This document shows positions 1 to 8,461 of a stretch of DNA of 64,000 nucleotides, piece after piece. The translations under genes were made by a program, and so were the position numbers. Location of the stretch: the NCBI RefSeq assembly GCF_036173125.1, contig NZ_CP108054.1, forward strand, positions 4,898,001-4,962,000, written 5' to 3'. Every line of letters begins with the position of its first letter. Within the stretch, counting starts at the first letter, position 1. Source of the DNA: Streptomyces sp. NBC_00286 (lineage in GTDB: Bacteria > Actinomycetota > Actinomycetes > Streptomycetales > Streptomycetaceae). The notes beneath the pieces are model-generated. The model ran no database searches, was not told the DNA's origin, and saw only the letters and a program-made list of their open reading frames with translations.

Positions 1-348
1 CGTGGCGCGGCCTTCGTAGACTTGGCGGTACTCGCCTCGGGCCAGGGCGGCGACGTCGATGGGGCCGAACATCCGCGTCGGCGCGGTGAACTTCGACAGC
101 AGGATCTCCCAGTACGACGCCCCCTCGACACGGCCCGTGAGCTCCCGGGCCAGCTCGGACTTCGCCGTTCCGGGCGGGCCGAGCACTAAGGAGTGCTGTC
201 CGGCCAGCAGCGTCACGACCAGCGTCCGCACCACGTCGGCCCGCTCGTAGAAACGGTCGGACAGCTCGTCGCTGATCGCCCGCAGCCTCTCGGCCGTGTC
301 CTGCGCGTCCTGCGTCTCGTGCGTCTCCTGCACGTCCGGTGCGCCCAT
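1..348 (-). CDS. MoxR/RavA-type AAA+ ATPase, N-terminal part (cut by window edge)
   Basis: The first 116 residues of an AAA+ ATPase are present; the rest lies beyond base 1. The Walker A motif GPPGTAKSE is at residues 57-65, and the following stretch (LSKFTAPTRMFGPIDVAAL) is typical of the RavA branch of MoxR ATPases, which act as chaperone-like assembly factors and usually sit next to a VWA-domain partner. The ATG at 346-348 was chosen because an acidic, Gln/Thr-rich lead then runs directly into the ATPase fold. Leu54, three residues before Walker A, is encoded by TTA (complement of 187-189), a codon that is very rare in streptomycetes and decoded by the bldA tRNA. The gene diverges from the iron transporter at 580. 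Partner and substrate cannot be judged from this fragment. Confidence 0.85.
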   Translation of the reverse strand, partial: MGAPDVQETHETQDAQDTAERLRAISDELSDRFYERADVVRTLVVTLLAGQHSLVLGPPGTAKSELARELTGRVEGASYWEILLSKFTAPTRMFGPIDVAALARGEYRQVYEGRAT

Positions 349-504
349 CTTCAACTCCCTGACGACAAGGCCTTGTTGGGCGCGAGACGGCCCTTTCCCT
401 TCGACGGTACGACGAGGGCACATCATCGCGGCGCACAAGGGCGCACTCGTTCACGTACGGCACCCCCACTGCCGTACAAGAGTGTGCATGCGCACCATTT
501 GCGT

Positions 505-539
505 GATTAGCCTGATTTGAGAAGCTTAGCCTGACCTAA
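505..539. promoter_or_regulatory. Tandem DtxR/DmdR (IdeR-type) iron box
   Basis: Bases 521-539 match the palindromic 19-bp iron-box consensus (TTAGGTTAGCCTAACCTAA) at 15 of 19 positions. The core TTAGCCTGA occurs twice, at 507-515 and 526-534, exactly 19 bp apart, which suggests two adjacent repressor sites. The site lies about 40 bp before the GTG of the ferric-iron binding protein and implies repression by iron through a DtxR-family regulator. The rest of 349-579, between the two divergent genes, contains only a short hairpin (455-462 with 470-477) and a palindrome ACAAGGCCTTGT at 365-376. Confidence 0.75.
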
Positions 540-579
540 CCACGGGTCCGGGCGTGCCCGGCAACGGAGGAGCGGCATC

Positions 580-1635
580 GTGAGTACGTCCCGGATGAGG
601 CCCCTGCTGGCGTCGGCCCTCGGTGGCCTGCTGGCCCTGGGAGCCACGGGCTGCGCGGCGGAGAACGCCGCGCAGGCCGAGGCCGAAGCGGTGTCGGACG
701 AGAAGATCACCGTGTACAGCGGCCGGAGCGAGGACCTCGTCAAGCCGGTGCTGGACGACTTCCAGAAGGCCAGCGGCATCACCGTCGAGGTGCGCTACGG
801 CGATACCGCGCAGATGGCCGCCCAGCTGCAGGAAGAGGGCGACCGGAGCCCGGCGGACGTCTTCCTCGCCCAGGACGCGGGAGCCCTGGGGGCCGTGGCC
901 GGGAGGGGCCTGTTCGCCAGGTTGCCCGGCGAGGTGCTGGACAAGGTGCCGGCGGCCTATCGGGACGAGGGCGGCGAGTGGGTCGGTGTGACGGGCCGCG
1001 TACGCACGATGGTCTACGACACCGACCGGGTCGCCGCGGCCGATCTGCCCGAGTCCGTCTTCGAGCTGACCGAGCCCGAGTGGAAGGGCAGGGTGGGCAT
1101 CGCGCCGACGAACGGCTCCTTCCAGGCGTTCATCACCGCGATGCGGGTGGAGCACGGCGACCAGCGGACCGAGGAGTTCCTCGCGGGGCTGAAGGCCAAC
1201 GACGCGCAGATCCGCGAGGGGAACGCCCCGATCGTCGCCGACGTCAACTCCGGCAAGCTCGCCTCCGGGCTGGTCAACCACTACTACGTGTACGAGCTGG
1301 CCAAGGAGGAGGGCACCTCCGTCGAGGCCCTCAAGGCGAAGAACCACTTCTTCCCGGACAAGAACATCGGCAGCCTGGTCAACGTCTCCGGTGTGGGCGT
1401 ACTGGACAAGGCCGACGACGATCCCGACGTACGCGAGTTCGTCGACTATCTGCTCGGCACCCAGGCGCAGACCTACTTCGCCGAGGACACGTACGAGTAC
1501 CCGCTGATCGACGGCGTCCGCACGGCCCCCGGCCTGCCCTCGCTGTCGTCGCTGAACGCACCGGACATCGACCTCGATGACCTGGACGACCTGGCCACCA
1601 CCGTCGAAATGATCAAGGAATCGGGGCTCGTCTGA
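580..1635 (+). CDS. Ferric-iron ABC transporter substrate-binding lipoprotein (FbpA/AfuA type)
   Basis: A 351-residue periplasmic-type binding protein of the Fe(III) class. It starts at GTG 580, preceded by CGGAGG about nine bases upstream. The N-terminus is a lipoprotein signal (LLALGATGC, lipobox Cys near residue 25). The mature part opens with KITVYSGRSEDLVKPVLDDF, characteristic of FbpA/FutA/IdiA proteins, and near the end TYEYPL carries the closely spaced tyrosines that such proteins use to bind iron. It is the first gene of a three-gene operon with a permease and an ATPase, under an iron box. It should capture ferric iron outside the membrane and deliver it to the permease. Length and order match the family; a Mn or other metal substrate is less likely. 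Confidence 0.9.
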   Translation: MSTSRMRPLLASALGGLLALGATGCAAENAAQAEAEAVSDEKITVYSGRSEDLVKPVLDDFQKASGITVEVRYGDTAQMAAQLQEEGDRSPADVFLAQDAGALGAVAGRGLFARLPGEVLDKVPAAYRDEGGEWVGVTGRVRTMVYDTDRVAAADLPESVFELTEPEWKGRVGIAPTNGSFQAFITAMRVEHGDQRTEEFLAGLKANDAQIREGNAPIVADVNSGKLASGLVNHYYVYELAKEEGTSVEALKAKNHFFPDKNIGSLVNVSGVGVLDKADDDPDVREFVDYLLGTQAQTYFAEDTYEYPLIDGVRTAPGLPSLSSLNAPDIDLDDLDDLATTVEMIKESGLV

Positions 1636-1676
1636 GCAGTACGCCGACCCTCGTCCTGCGCCGGGCGCGGCGACTG

Positions 1677-3200
1677 ATGCCGCGACCGGCACTGGCCTGC
1701 GCGGCGCTGCTCGCCATCGGCGTCGCCCTCCTTCCGCTGGCCTACCTGGGCATACGGGCCGCTGAGGCGGGCGGGGACCGGATCGCCGGCGAGCTGATCA
1801 CCGGGCGTACCGGGGAACTGGTCGTACGAAGCGTGGCGCTGGCCGCGGTCGTCACCGCGGCCTGCACGGTTCTGGGCGTGGCCGCGGCGTTCCTGGTCAC
1901 CCGCACCGATCTGCCGGCCCGGCGGCTGTTCGGGGTGCTCGCCGCGCTTCCGCTGGCGGTTCCCAGCTATGTCGCGACCTTCGCCTGGGTGTCCACGGTG
2001 GGCGGCTTTGAAGGCTTCTGGGCGGCGGCCCTGGTGCTCACGCTGGTGTCGTACCCGTACGTCTATCTGCCGGTCGCGGCCGCGCTGGTCGGGGTGGATC
2101 CGGCGCAGGAGGAGGTGGCCCGGTCGCTGGGACGCGGTCCGTGGCGTACGACCGTCGGTGTGACACTGCGCGAGGTACGGCCCGCGGTGGCGGCCGGCGC
2201 GCTGCTCGTCGCGCTGTACGTGCTGTCCGACTTCGGCGCCGTGTCGATTCTGCGGGTGGAGGTCCTCACCCGGGCCGTCTTCACCTCGATCAACCTCGGC
2301 TTCGACCGCACCGGGGCGCTCGTACTCGCCATCGCCCTCGTCGCCCTCACGGCGCTGGTGCTGCTGGCCGAGCAGCTCAGCCGACGGCGTGCGGCCCGTT
2401 ACGCCCGCCTCGGCGGTGGAACTCCCCGGCCGCCTACGCGACTGCGCCTGGGCCGGTCGCGCAGGGCGGCCGTACTCGGGCTCGCCGGTGTGATCGGGGC
2501 GGCGCTCGGTGTGCCTGCGCTGAGTCTGGTCCGGTGGTTCGGCGTGGGCGTCTCGCGGCCCGGGTCGCTGGGCGAACTCGCCGACGCCGCCGGGAACTCG
2601 CTGCAGGTCGCCCTGCTCGGGACGGCGCTGACCATGGTGCTGGCGCTGCCGGTCGGGCTGCTGTCCGCCCGCGCTCCCGGGCTGCTCTCCGTGGCCCTGG
2701 ACCGGCTGGCGTATCTCTCGCATGCGCTGCCCGGCCTGGTCATCGGGCTGTCGCTGGTGTTCTTCGGCATCAATGTGGCCTACCCGCTCTACCAGAGCGT
2801 GTGGCTGCTCGCCCTCGCGTACGCGGCCTTGTTCCTGCCCCTCGCGGTCGCGGCCGTCGGCGCGGCCGCGGCACAGGCACCGCCCGGACTGGAGGAGGTG
2901 GCCCGTTCGCTCGGACGGCGACGGGCGTACGTACTCCGCACGGTGACCGTGCCGCTGGCCGCGCCCGGTATCGGCGCCGGCGCGGCACTGGTCTTCCTCA
3001 CCTGCATGAAGGAGCTGCCCGCCACACTCCTGCTGCGCCCCACCGGCATGGACACCCTCGCCACCGGTCTGTGGAAGCACACCTCGGTCGCCGCGTACGC
3101 GGCCGCCGCACCCTATGCGGCCCTACTGGTGCTCATCGCCTCCGTGCCTACCTGGTGGCTGTCGGCCCGCACAGGCGTCCTCACGCGGACGGGCGGCTGA
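1677..3200 (+). CDS. Ferric-iron ABC transporter permease (FbpB type, two permease halves)
   Basis: A 507-residue integral membrane protein with two homologous binding-protein-dependent permease halves, as usual for FbpB. Each half carries an EAA-type loop: EEVARSLGRGPWRTTVGVTL around residues 145-165 and a second copy, LEEVARSLGRRRAYVLRTVT, around residues 405-425. These loops contact the ATPase. I took the ATG at 1677; coding similarity could extend upstream to just after the previous stop, but no ATG or GTG is in frame there, only CTG codons. It lies 41 bases after the binding protein and 4 bases before the ATPase, so the three are surely co-transcribed. Confidence 0.9.
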   Translation: MPRPALACAALLAIGVALLPLAYLGIRAAEAGGDRIAGELITGRTGELVVRSVALAAVVTAACTVLGVAAAFLVTRTDLPARRLFGVLAALPLAVPSYVATFAWVSTVGGFEGFWAAALVLTLVSYPYVYLPVAAALVGVDPAQEEVARSLGRGPWRTTVGVTLREVRPAVAAGALLVALYVLSDFGAVSILRVEVLTRAVFTSINLGFDRTGALVLAIALVALTALVLLAEQLSRRRAARYARLGGGTPRPPTRLRLGRSRRAAVLGLAGVIGAALGVPALSLVRWFGVGVSRPGSLGELADAAGNSLQVALLGTALTMVLALPVGLLSARAPGLLSVALDRLAYLSHALPGLVIGLSLVFFGINVAYPLYQSVWLLALAYAALFLPLAVAAVGAAAAQAPPGLEEVARSLGRRRAYVLRTVTVPLAAPGIGAGAALVFLTCMKELPATLLLRPTGMDTLATGLWKHTSVAAYAAAAPYAALLVLIASVPTWWLSARTGVLTRTGG

Positions 3201-3204
3201 TGAC

Positions 3205-4260
3205 ATGGCGGAACTGCGGATTTCCGGCGTCCACAAGGCTTACGGCCGCGTCCAGGCGCTGTCGGGCGTGGACCTCGGCGTCCGCTCCGGAGCGCTCTTC
3301 GCGGTCCTCGGCCCCTCCGGCTCGGGCAAGACGACGCTGCTGCGCTGCATCGCGGGCTTCGAGGCGCCGGACGCGGGAGAGATCCGTATCGACGGCCGAC
3401 GTGTCGCCTGCCCCGGCGTATCGGTGCCGCCGGAGCGGCGGCGGATCGCCGTGGTGCCCCAAGAGGGCGCGCTCTTCCCGCACTTGTCCGTCCTGGGCAA
3501 CGTCGCGTACGGGCTCGGCCGGGCCGCGCGGCGGGCCGGGCGGGCGGCCGCCGTTCTTGACCTGGTGGGCCTCGCGGGCTTCGAGGACCGGATGCCGCAC
3601 CATCTCTCCGGCGGGCAGCAGCAGCGCGTCGCGGTCGCCCGGGCGCTCGCACCGCGCCCGCCGGTCGTGCTGCTCGACGAACCGTTCAACGCTCTCGACG
3701 CCGCGCTGCGCGCCGAAGTGCGACGCGACGTCTGGCAGGCCCTGCACGCCGACGGCGCCACGGCGGTCCTGGTCACCCATGACCAGGCGGAGGCCCTGTC
3801 GATGGCCGAGGAGATCGCGGTCATGCGGGACGGCCGGGTCGTCCAGAGCGGCCCGCCGGAGCTCCTCTACGGGTCACCGGCCGACCCGTGGGTGGCCGGG
3901 TTCGTCGGCGAGGCGGTGTGGCTGCCCGCTGTGCTGGACGGCGACCGGGCCCGCACGCCGCTGGGCACCGTACGCCTCACCCGATTTGAGGGCGGCGCGC
4001 CGAACGGTCCGACGCGCGTGCTGCTACGGCCCGAACAGATCACGCTCGTTTCGCCGGGAACCCGCGACGCGGTCACCGCGACCGTGGTGCGGCGCGACTT
4101 CTACGGCCACGACGCGGTGTTGGCCCTGCGCCTGGCGGACGGTACGCCGGTGGCCGCGCGGGTCTTCGACCCTGCCGCTCTGCCGCCGGCGGTTGGCGAT
4201 GAGGTCGCCTTGCGGGTGCGTGGGACCGCTCGCGCCTTTCCGCCCGGCAGAGCCCTCTAA
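3205..4260 (+). CDS. Ferric-iron ABC transporter ATPase (FbpC type)
   Basis: A 351-residue ABC ATPase. Walker A GPSGSGKTT is at residues 36-44, the Q-loop at VPQEGALFP, the signature LSGGQQQR, Walker B VVLLDEP and the switch His in LVTHDQAEA. The C-terminal third (from about residue 250) is a TOBE-type domain as in FbpC/PotA ATPases that couple to periplasmic binding systems. The ATG at 3205 follows the permease stop by four bases. An overlapping ATG at 3200 opens a different frame and is not the start. It powers iron import together with the two preceding genes. The operon appears to end here: after the TAA at 4258 comes a short gap with no clear hairpin. Confidence 0.92.
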   Translation: MAELRISGVHKAYGRVQALSGVDLGVRSGALFAVLGPSGSGKTTLLRCIAGFEAPDAGEIRIDGRRVACPGVSVPPERRRIAVVPQEGALFPHLSVLGNVAYGLGRAARRAGRAAAVLDLVGLAGFEDRMPHHLSGGQQQRVAVARALAPRPPVVLLDEPFNALDAALRAEVRRDVWQALHADGATAVLVTHDQAEALSMAEEIAVMRDGRVVQSGPPELLYGSPADPWVAGFVGEAVWLPAVLDGDRARTPLGTVRLTRFEGGAPNGPTRVLLRPEQITLVSPGTRDAVTATVVRRDFYGHDAVLALRLADGTPVAARVFDPAALPPAVGDEVALRVRGTARAFPPGRAL

Positions 4261-4356
4261 GCTAGTTGAGTGCTCAAGTTCGCGGCGACTGGCGTTCGCG
4301 GGTGCGTACGCCCGGGGCGCGCGACTGGTCGTGATCGGGGCGTCACCGAGAGTTCG

Positions 4357-4911
4357 GTGGCGGTGAGTCGGCGGCGGGGGGCGTCTGTGGTCCTTGGCCT
4401 GTTGGCGGCTCTGGTCACGGTGTTGGGGATGGTCGGCTACGGGACTCATGATCAGGCGGCGCACACTGTCGCCGCGATCTCGTCGGCGCCGGATGCGCGT
4501 GAGGCGCTGGGCGTCCAGCCCTCGCTGGGCGTCCGGGCCTCGCTGGGCGTCCGGGCCTCGCTGGGCGTCCGGGCCTCGCTGGGCGTCCGGGCCTCGTTGG
4601 ACGTCGAGACCTCGTTGTACGTCGAGACCTCGTTGGGCGTCCCGGCTCCTTCAGACGCCGAGCCTCCATCGGACGCGTGGGACTCGCTGGGCCCCGAAGC
4701 GCGCGAGCACCTCTGTCCCGTACCGGACCATGACGAGTGCGAGGGCCGAGCGGCGGCGGACACGCCATCGACGGGGCCTGGATCGCACCCGCTTCCTCAG
4801 GCGACCTCCGCGCGCGTGGAGCCCCGGCCCGCCGCCGTCCCGGCGCCGGTCGGGGGCCAGCCTGCGGCTCGTCCCCCGAACCTCCACATGCTGCAGGTGC
4901 TGCGGACCTAG
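4357..4911 (+). CDS. Small single-pass membrane protein with hexapeptide repeats
   Basis: About 184 residues. One membrane segment (VVLGLLAALVTVLGMVGYG) near the N-terminus is followed by a low-complexity stalk encoded by eight 18-bp repeats (4507-4650) and a Pro/Ala-rich C-terminus ending PPNLHMLQVLRT, which I recall as conserved in streptomycete proteins upstream of DUF3105 genes. The start is uncertain: GTG codons at 4357 and 4363 place the membrane segment near the N-terminus, while an upstream GTG at 4270 would add 29 residues. No enzyme motif is visible. It ends 67 bases before the DUF3105 gene, so the two may be co-transcribed and act together at the membrane; function unknown. Confidence 0.6.
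   Translation: MAVSRRRGASVVLGLLAALVTVLGMVGYGTHDQAAHTVAAISSAPDAREALGVQPSLGVRASLGVRASLGVRASLGVRASLDVETSLYVETSLGVPAPSDAEPPSDAWDSLGPEAREHLCPVPDHDECEGRAAADTPSTGPGSHPLPQATSARVEPRPAAVPAPVGGQPAARPPNLHMLQVLRT
4507..4650 (+). repeat. 18-bp tandem coding repeat, eight units
   Basis: Eight consecutive 18-bp units. Units 2-5 (4525-4596) are identical, CTGGGCGTCCGGGCCTCG; unit 1 differs at two bases; units 6-8 drift further (starting TTGGACGTCGAG, TTGTACGTCGAG, TTGGGCGTCCCG). They encode hexapeptides LGVQPS, LGVRAS (four times), LDVETS, LYVETS and LGVPAP, so the reading frame is preserved. Identical central copies suggest recent expansion. Confidence 0.95.
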
Positions 4912-4978
4912 ATCCGGATGCCTTACCGCACCCGATCACCGAAATCCGCCGATCTCCCTGCACGAGAGGCAGTTCGTC

Positions 4979-5749
4979 ATGGCGTCCGCCAACAAATCCA
5001 CGAACCCCAAGAACTCCAAGAACCCTAAGAACCCGAAAACCACGGACAAGGCTGCGAAGAACACCGCGCCCAAGACTTCGGCCAAGTCCCCGACCAAGAG
5101 CCCCACCAAGACCGCGAACAAGAGCTCGGGCAAGGAGCGGACCGCCGCCCGCCGCGCCCGTATAGAGGAGCAGCGCCGCGCCGAACGCGCTCGGGAGCGC
5201 CGCAGCCGGATCATCACGCTCGTCGCGGCCACCGCGATCCTGGCCGGTCTGGTGGGCGGCGGCGCGTATCTGATCAACGCCGCGAACGACAAGGAACAGG
5301 CTCAGGCAGCCCCGGTCAAGGGCGAGAAGAGCTGGAAGAAACTGGGCCAGGACCACGTCGACACCGAGGTCGACTACCCGATGACTCCCGCCGCGGGCGG
5401 CGACCACGACGCCACCTGGCAGAACTGCAACGCCGACGTCTACACACAGCCGATCCGCGACGAGAACGCCGTACACGCCCTGGAGCACGGCGCCGTCTGG
5501 GTCACGTACAACGACAAGGCCGCCGAGGCCGACGTGAAGACGCTGACGGACAAGGTGTCCAGGACGCCGTACAGCCTGATGAGCCCGTACGAGAACCAGT
5601 CGTCGCCCATCACGCTGACGGCCTGGGGACGCCAGCTGAACATCAAAAAGGCGTCCGACCCGCGCGTGGACGAGTTCTTCGACAAGTACGTCCAGGGGCC
5701 TCAGACGCCTGAGCCGGGTGCCGCCTGCACCGGGGGAATCTCGGCGTAG
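4979..5749 (+). CDS. DUF3105 membrane-anchored protein with Lys-rich tail
   Basis: A 256-residue protein. Residues 1-52 form a Lys/Pro/Thr/Asn-rich tail with KNPK and KSPTK repeats reminiscent of histone-H1-like tails. An Arg/Glu-rich segment then precedes one membrane span (IITLVAATAILAGLVGGGAYL). The extracytoplasmic C-terminal half is a DUF3105 domain with its hallmark ALEHGAVWVTYN and a final Cys (GAACTGG). The ATG at 4979 has GAGAGG upstream. DUF3105 has no firmly known function; the very basic cytoplasmic tail could contact nucleic acid or acidic lipid head groups (inference). A strong terminator follows. Confidence 0.85.
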   Translation: MASANKSTNPKNSKNPKNPKTTDKAAKNTAPKTSAKSPTKSPTKTANKSSGKERTAARRARIEEQRRAERARERRSRIITLVAATAILAGLVGGGAYLINAANDKEQAQAAPVKGEKSWKKLGQDHVDTEVDYPMTPAAGGDHDATWQNCNADVYTQPIRDENAVHALEHGAVWVTYNDKAAEADVKTLTDKVSRTPYSLMSPYENQSSPITLTAWGRQLNIKKASDPRVDEFFDKYVQGPQTPEPGAACTGGISA

Positions 5750-5792
5750 GCCTCGCCGGGGCGAGCAACCCGTCACTCGGCTGTACCTGACG

Positions 5793-5838
5793 GTGGCCCC
5801 GAGCCTCCCCCTCCTGAGGCTCGGGGCCACTGTGTTTT
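5793..5838. terminator. Bidirectional intrinsic terminator
   Basis: A perfect 15-bp inverted repeat (5793-5807 with 5816-5830, GTGGCCCCGAGCCTC arms), 8-base loop, followed by TGTGTTTT. It lies between the convergent DUF3105 and DUF4232 genes. Confidence 0.9.
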
Positions 5839-5861
5839 CCGCGTACTGACGCGTTACCGCG

Positions 5862-6635
5862 TTACCAGGTCAGGGCGTCTGCCATGGTCGACTGCCAGTA
5901 CGAGACTCGGAGCGAGTCGTCGATGTGCACGCCCTTCGCGGGCAGTGACGGGCGGGCGGCGGCGCTCGCTTCCAGGTCGAAGTAGACCGCGAGGGACTTG
6001 GCCTTGTAGCCGCCCGAGCCGCTGCCGTCCGCGGCCGAGAGAAGGACGCTCGCGTAACCGGACTCGCCGGGAGCCAGCGTGACCACCGCCTGCGGCTTGG
6101 AGTCCTCGATGGCCGGCGGGACGGACTGGGCCTCGTCGAAACGGACGGCCGGGTAGCCGACCAGGTCACAGTTCCCCGCGCCGGTGTTGGTGACGGTGAG
6201 GAGCAGGTGGTTCAGGGGGCGGGAGACCTCCGTGGCGGTCGTACGGGTGGACTCGACGGAGCATCGGGAGGAGGCAGACGCCGAGTCGTCGTTCGAGCCG
6301 TTCGAGCCCTTGGTGCCCGAGGTGCCGCCCGTGGAATCGGACGAACCATTGGAACCCGTCGTGCCGATTGAACCGGCCGCGCCGCCCGTCGAGACTTCGG
6401 AGCCCGATCCCGAGCCCGAGCCCGCCGAGACGGTCTGACCCGACCCGGCAGAGGTCCCGCCGTTCGCCTTCGACGGAGACGCGGAAGGCTTGGTGGAGGC
6501 CGTGGACGCGGATCCCGCCGGTGCCGCCCCTTCGTTGTTGCCGTCCTCGCCGTTGTTGCACGCCGTCATCGTCAACGTGGCGGCCGTGAGTGCGGCGGCG
6601 ACGAGCATGCGGGTGCGGTTGGAGCGTGTGGACAT
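5862..6635 (-). CDS. DUF4232 lipoprotein
   Basis: A 257-residue exported lipoprotein. The signal peptide ends in the lipobox TMTAC around residue 25, followed by about 90 residues of Ser/Gly/Thr-rich linker and a C-terminal DUF4232 domain of about 130 residues beginning at the Cys of SSRCSVEST. Two conserved Cys (CSVES and NCDLVGYPAV) probably form a disulfide. The ATG at 6635 was chosen because AGGGGG stands seven bases upstream and the signal peptide follows at once; the frame stays open further upstream without a signal. DUF4232 proteins are common secreted proteins of actinomycetes with no assigned activity. Divergent from the XRE gene at 6847. Confidence 0.88.
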   Translation of the reverse strand: MSTRSNRTRMLVAAALTAATLTMTACNNGEDGNNEGAAPAGSASTASTKPSASPSKANGGTSAGSGQTVSAGSGSGSGSEVSTGGAAGSIGTTGSNGSSDSTGGTSGTKGSNGSNDDSASASSRCSVESTRTTATEVSRPLNHLLLTVTNTGAGNCDLVGYPAVRFDEAQSVPPAIEDSKPQAVVTLAPGESGYASVLLSAADGSGSGGYKAKSLAVYFDLEASAAARPSLPAKGVHIDDSLRVSYWQSTMADALTW

Positions 6636-6846
6636 GTGAATCCCCCTGTGCGGTACGTGGCTTGGCATGGGCCGCTCGACCCGGTCCCGGGAGCGGCGTG
6701 CTTGGATGGCCCAAGCTTGTGAGGTGATCCGTCCCGCCCGCCACAACTGCCGGGGTATCCGGGACGCTGGAACGCTTGCGATAGCTCTGACCTGGGGGAA
6801 TGACCTCCCCCTGGAATGGGGGTCCGGGACGTGGAGAGAGGGCGGA

Positions 6847-8373
6847 ATGACGGCGGGGGACGAATTCTCGGAATTGCTGGGCCGGTTGAAGGAGCGGTCC
6901 GGGCTCAGTTACGGGGTGCTCGGCAAGCGGCTGCACACGAGTGCGTCCACGCTTCACCGTTACGTCAACGGGGATGCCGTACCGACGGATTACGCACCCG
7001 TGGAGCGGTTCGCGCGGGTATGCAAGGCGACGCCCGAGGAACTGGTGGAGCTGCACCGGCGGTGGGTGCTCGCGGATGCCCGGCGGAGGCAGAAGGCGGC
7101 CGGGAGTCCTGCGGAGGATGAGCGGCAGGCGCGTACGGCCGAGGGGGAACGGCAGGCGCGTACGACGGAAAGGGCGGCGGAGGCCGGGAGCGGGACCGGG
7201 GCGGCGGGATCCGCATCGGCCGGGTTGCCCGAACCCGCGGCCGGGTCCGAACCCGCGGACAGGTCCGGAGCCGCGGACAGGTTCGGAGCGGCGACCGGCT
7301 CCAACGTGCCGGCCGGATCCGAAGCAGCGGCCGACTCCAAAGGTCCGACCGGATCCGAAGCGCCGGCCGGATCCGGAGCGGCGGCCGAGGACTTTCCCGA
7401 GGTCGAGCGGCCGCACCTGGCGGAGGTCCCTGCGGCCCGGCGGCGGCGTACCGTCGTCCTCGCCGGAGCGGCCGTGGCCGCCGCCCTCGTGTCGGTCGCG
7501 CTCGTGGTGAATCTTGTGCCCGGCGGGGGCGAAGGCCAGGACGACCAGGGCGGGAAGGGGTCCGTCGGGGCCGCCGCCCCGCCCGTCGGCGAAAGCCCCG
7601 GGACCTCCAAGTCGCCCGGTGACAAGGGAAGTTCACCCTCGCCGTCGCGCTCACGCAGCGGCAGTCCTACGGTTTCCCCGTCCGACTCCGCTTCCGGCGC
7701 CGGCTCCCGGAACGGTGGGTCCGGTGCGGACCAGGGCGGCGGCGGTGCCGAGGACACGGCCACCGCGCCCCGCGTCACCGTCGATCCGTACCAGTGGGAA
7801 AACCAGTGCAGCCAGCACTACCTGCTCGACAAGAAGCCCGAGGAAGTACCTCCGCCGCCGGTTGAGCCCGAGGCGCGCGGGTGGGTCACCGCGCTCGGCG
7901 GGGTCGCCGGCGGGCAGCAGATGCTCAGGCTGAACGTGCAGGGCACCGGGAAGTCCACCGTCGTCCTGGACGTGCTCCATGTGCGAGTGGTGGAGAAGAG
8001 TGCGCCGCTCGACTGGAACGACTTCGCGATGGGCGTCGGCTGCGGTGGCGGCGTGAACACGACGGCCTTCGGTGTGAACCTCGACGCCGGAAGGCCCGCG
8101 GTCTCCCCCAAGGCCGGTCAGCGCGACTTCCCGTACAAGGTGAGCGAGTCCGATCCCGAGGTCTTCTACATCTTCGCGGACGCCCGCGCGCACAACGTGA
8201 GCTGGTACCTGGAGCTGGAATGGTCCAGCGGCGACCAGCAGGGCACGCTACGCGTCGACGACCACGGCCAGCCCTTCCGGACCAGCGGGAACGTGGGCCG
8301 GCCCGCGTACACCCGTCCCCTCGGAAGCTCCGAGTGGGGCCGGGATCTGCAGGACTCCGAGATTCCCGGCTGA
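6847..8373 (+). CDS. XRE-type helix-turn-helix protein with transmembrane anchor
   Basis: A 508-residue protein. Residues about 8-60 form a helix-turn-helix (GLSYGVLGKRLHTSASTLHR). A long Ala/Ser/Glu/Gly-rich linker has repeated ADSKGPTGSEAPAGS-like blocks (DNA 7200-7390). One membrane span (TVVLAGAAVAAALVSVALVV) precedes a second low-complexity stretch and an extracellular domain of about 200 residues with two Cys. This cytoplasmic-HTH/extracellular-domain layout is common in streptomycetes and implies a membrane-tethered regulator, though targets are unknown. The ATG at 6847 is preceded by GAGAGGGCGG. Two further proteins of this type are at 33639 and 34433. Confidence 0.85.
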   Translation: MTAGDEFSELLGRLKERSGLSYGVLGKRLHTSASTLHRYVNGDAVPTDYAPVERFARVCKATPEELVELHRRWVLADARRRQKAAGSPAEDERQARTAEGERQARTTERAAEAGSGTGAAGSASAGLPEPAAGSEPADRSGAADRFGAATGSNVPAGSEAAADSKGPTGSEAPAGSGAAAEDFPEVERPHLAEVPAARRRRTVVLAGAAVAAALVSVALVVNLVPGGGEGQDDQGGKGSVGAAAPPVGESPGTSKSPGDKGSSPSPSRSRSGSPTVSPSDSASGAGSRNGGSGADQGGGGAEDTATAPRVTVDPYQWENQCSQHYLLDKKPEEVPPPPVEPEARGWVTALGGVAGGQQMLRLNVQGTGKSTVVLDVLHVRVVEKSAPLDWNDFAMGVGCGGGVNTTAFGVNLDAGRPAVSPKAGQRDFPYKVSESDPEVFYIFADARAHNVSWYLELEWSSGDQQGTLRVDDHGQPFRTSGNVGRPAYTRPLGSSEWGRDLQDSEIPG

Positions 8374-8461
8374 GTACCCGACAGAGACGCGTGGCTGATC
8401 GGCGCCGGCCGCGAGGTCAGTAGCTCTTCCCAAACTCTTCTCAAACTCTTCTCAGCTGAGT

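Noticed and set aside
455..477. Hairpin GTACGGCA/TGCCGTAC as a terminator
   Set aside because: It lies between two divergent genes and has no U tract; no transcript would end there.
526..1692. Minus-strand open frame over the iron-binding protein
   Set aside because: Shadow of the FbpA gene, composed of Gly/Val/Arg-rich sequence without a known fold.
2141..4366. Large plus-strand frame over the iron permease and ATPase
   Set aside because: It is Arg/Ala-rich, off-frame sequence without motifs; the FbpB and FbpC frames explain the region.
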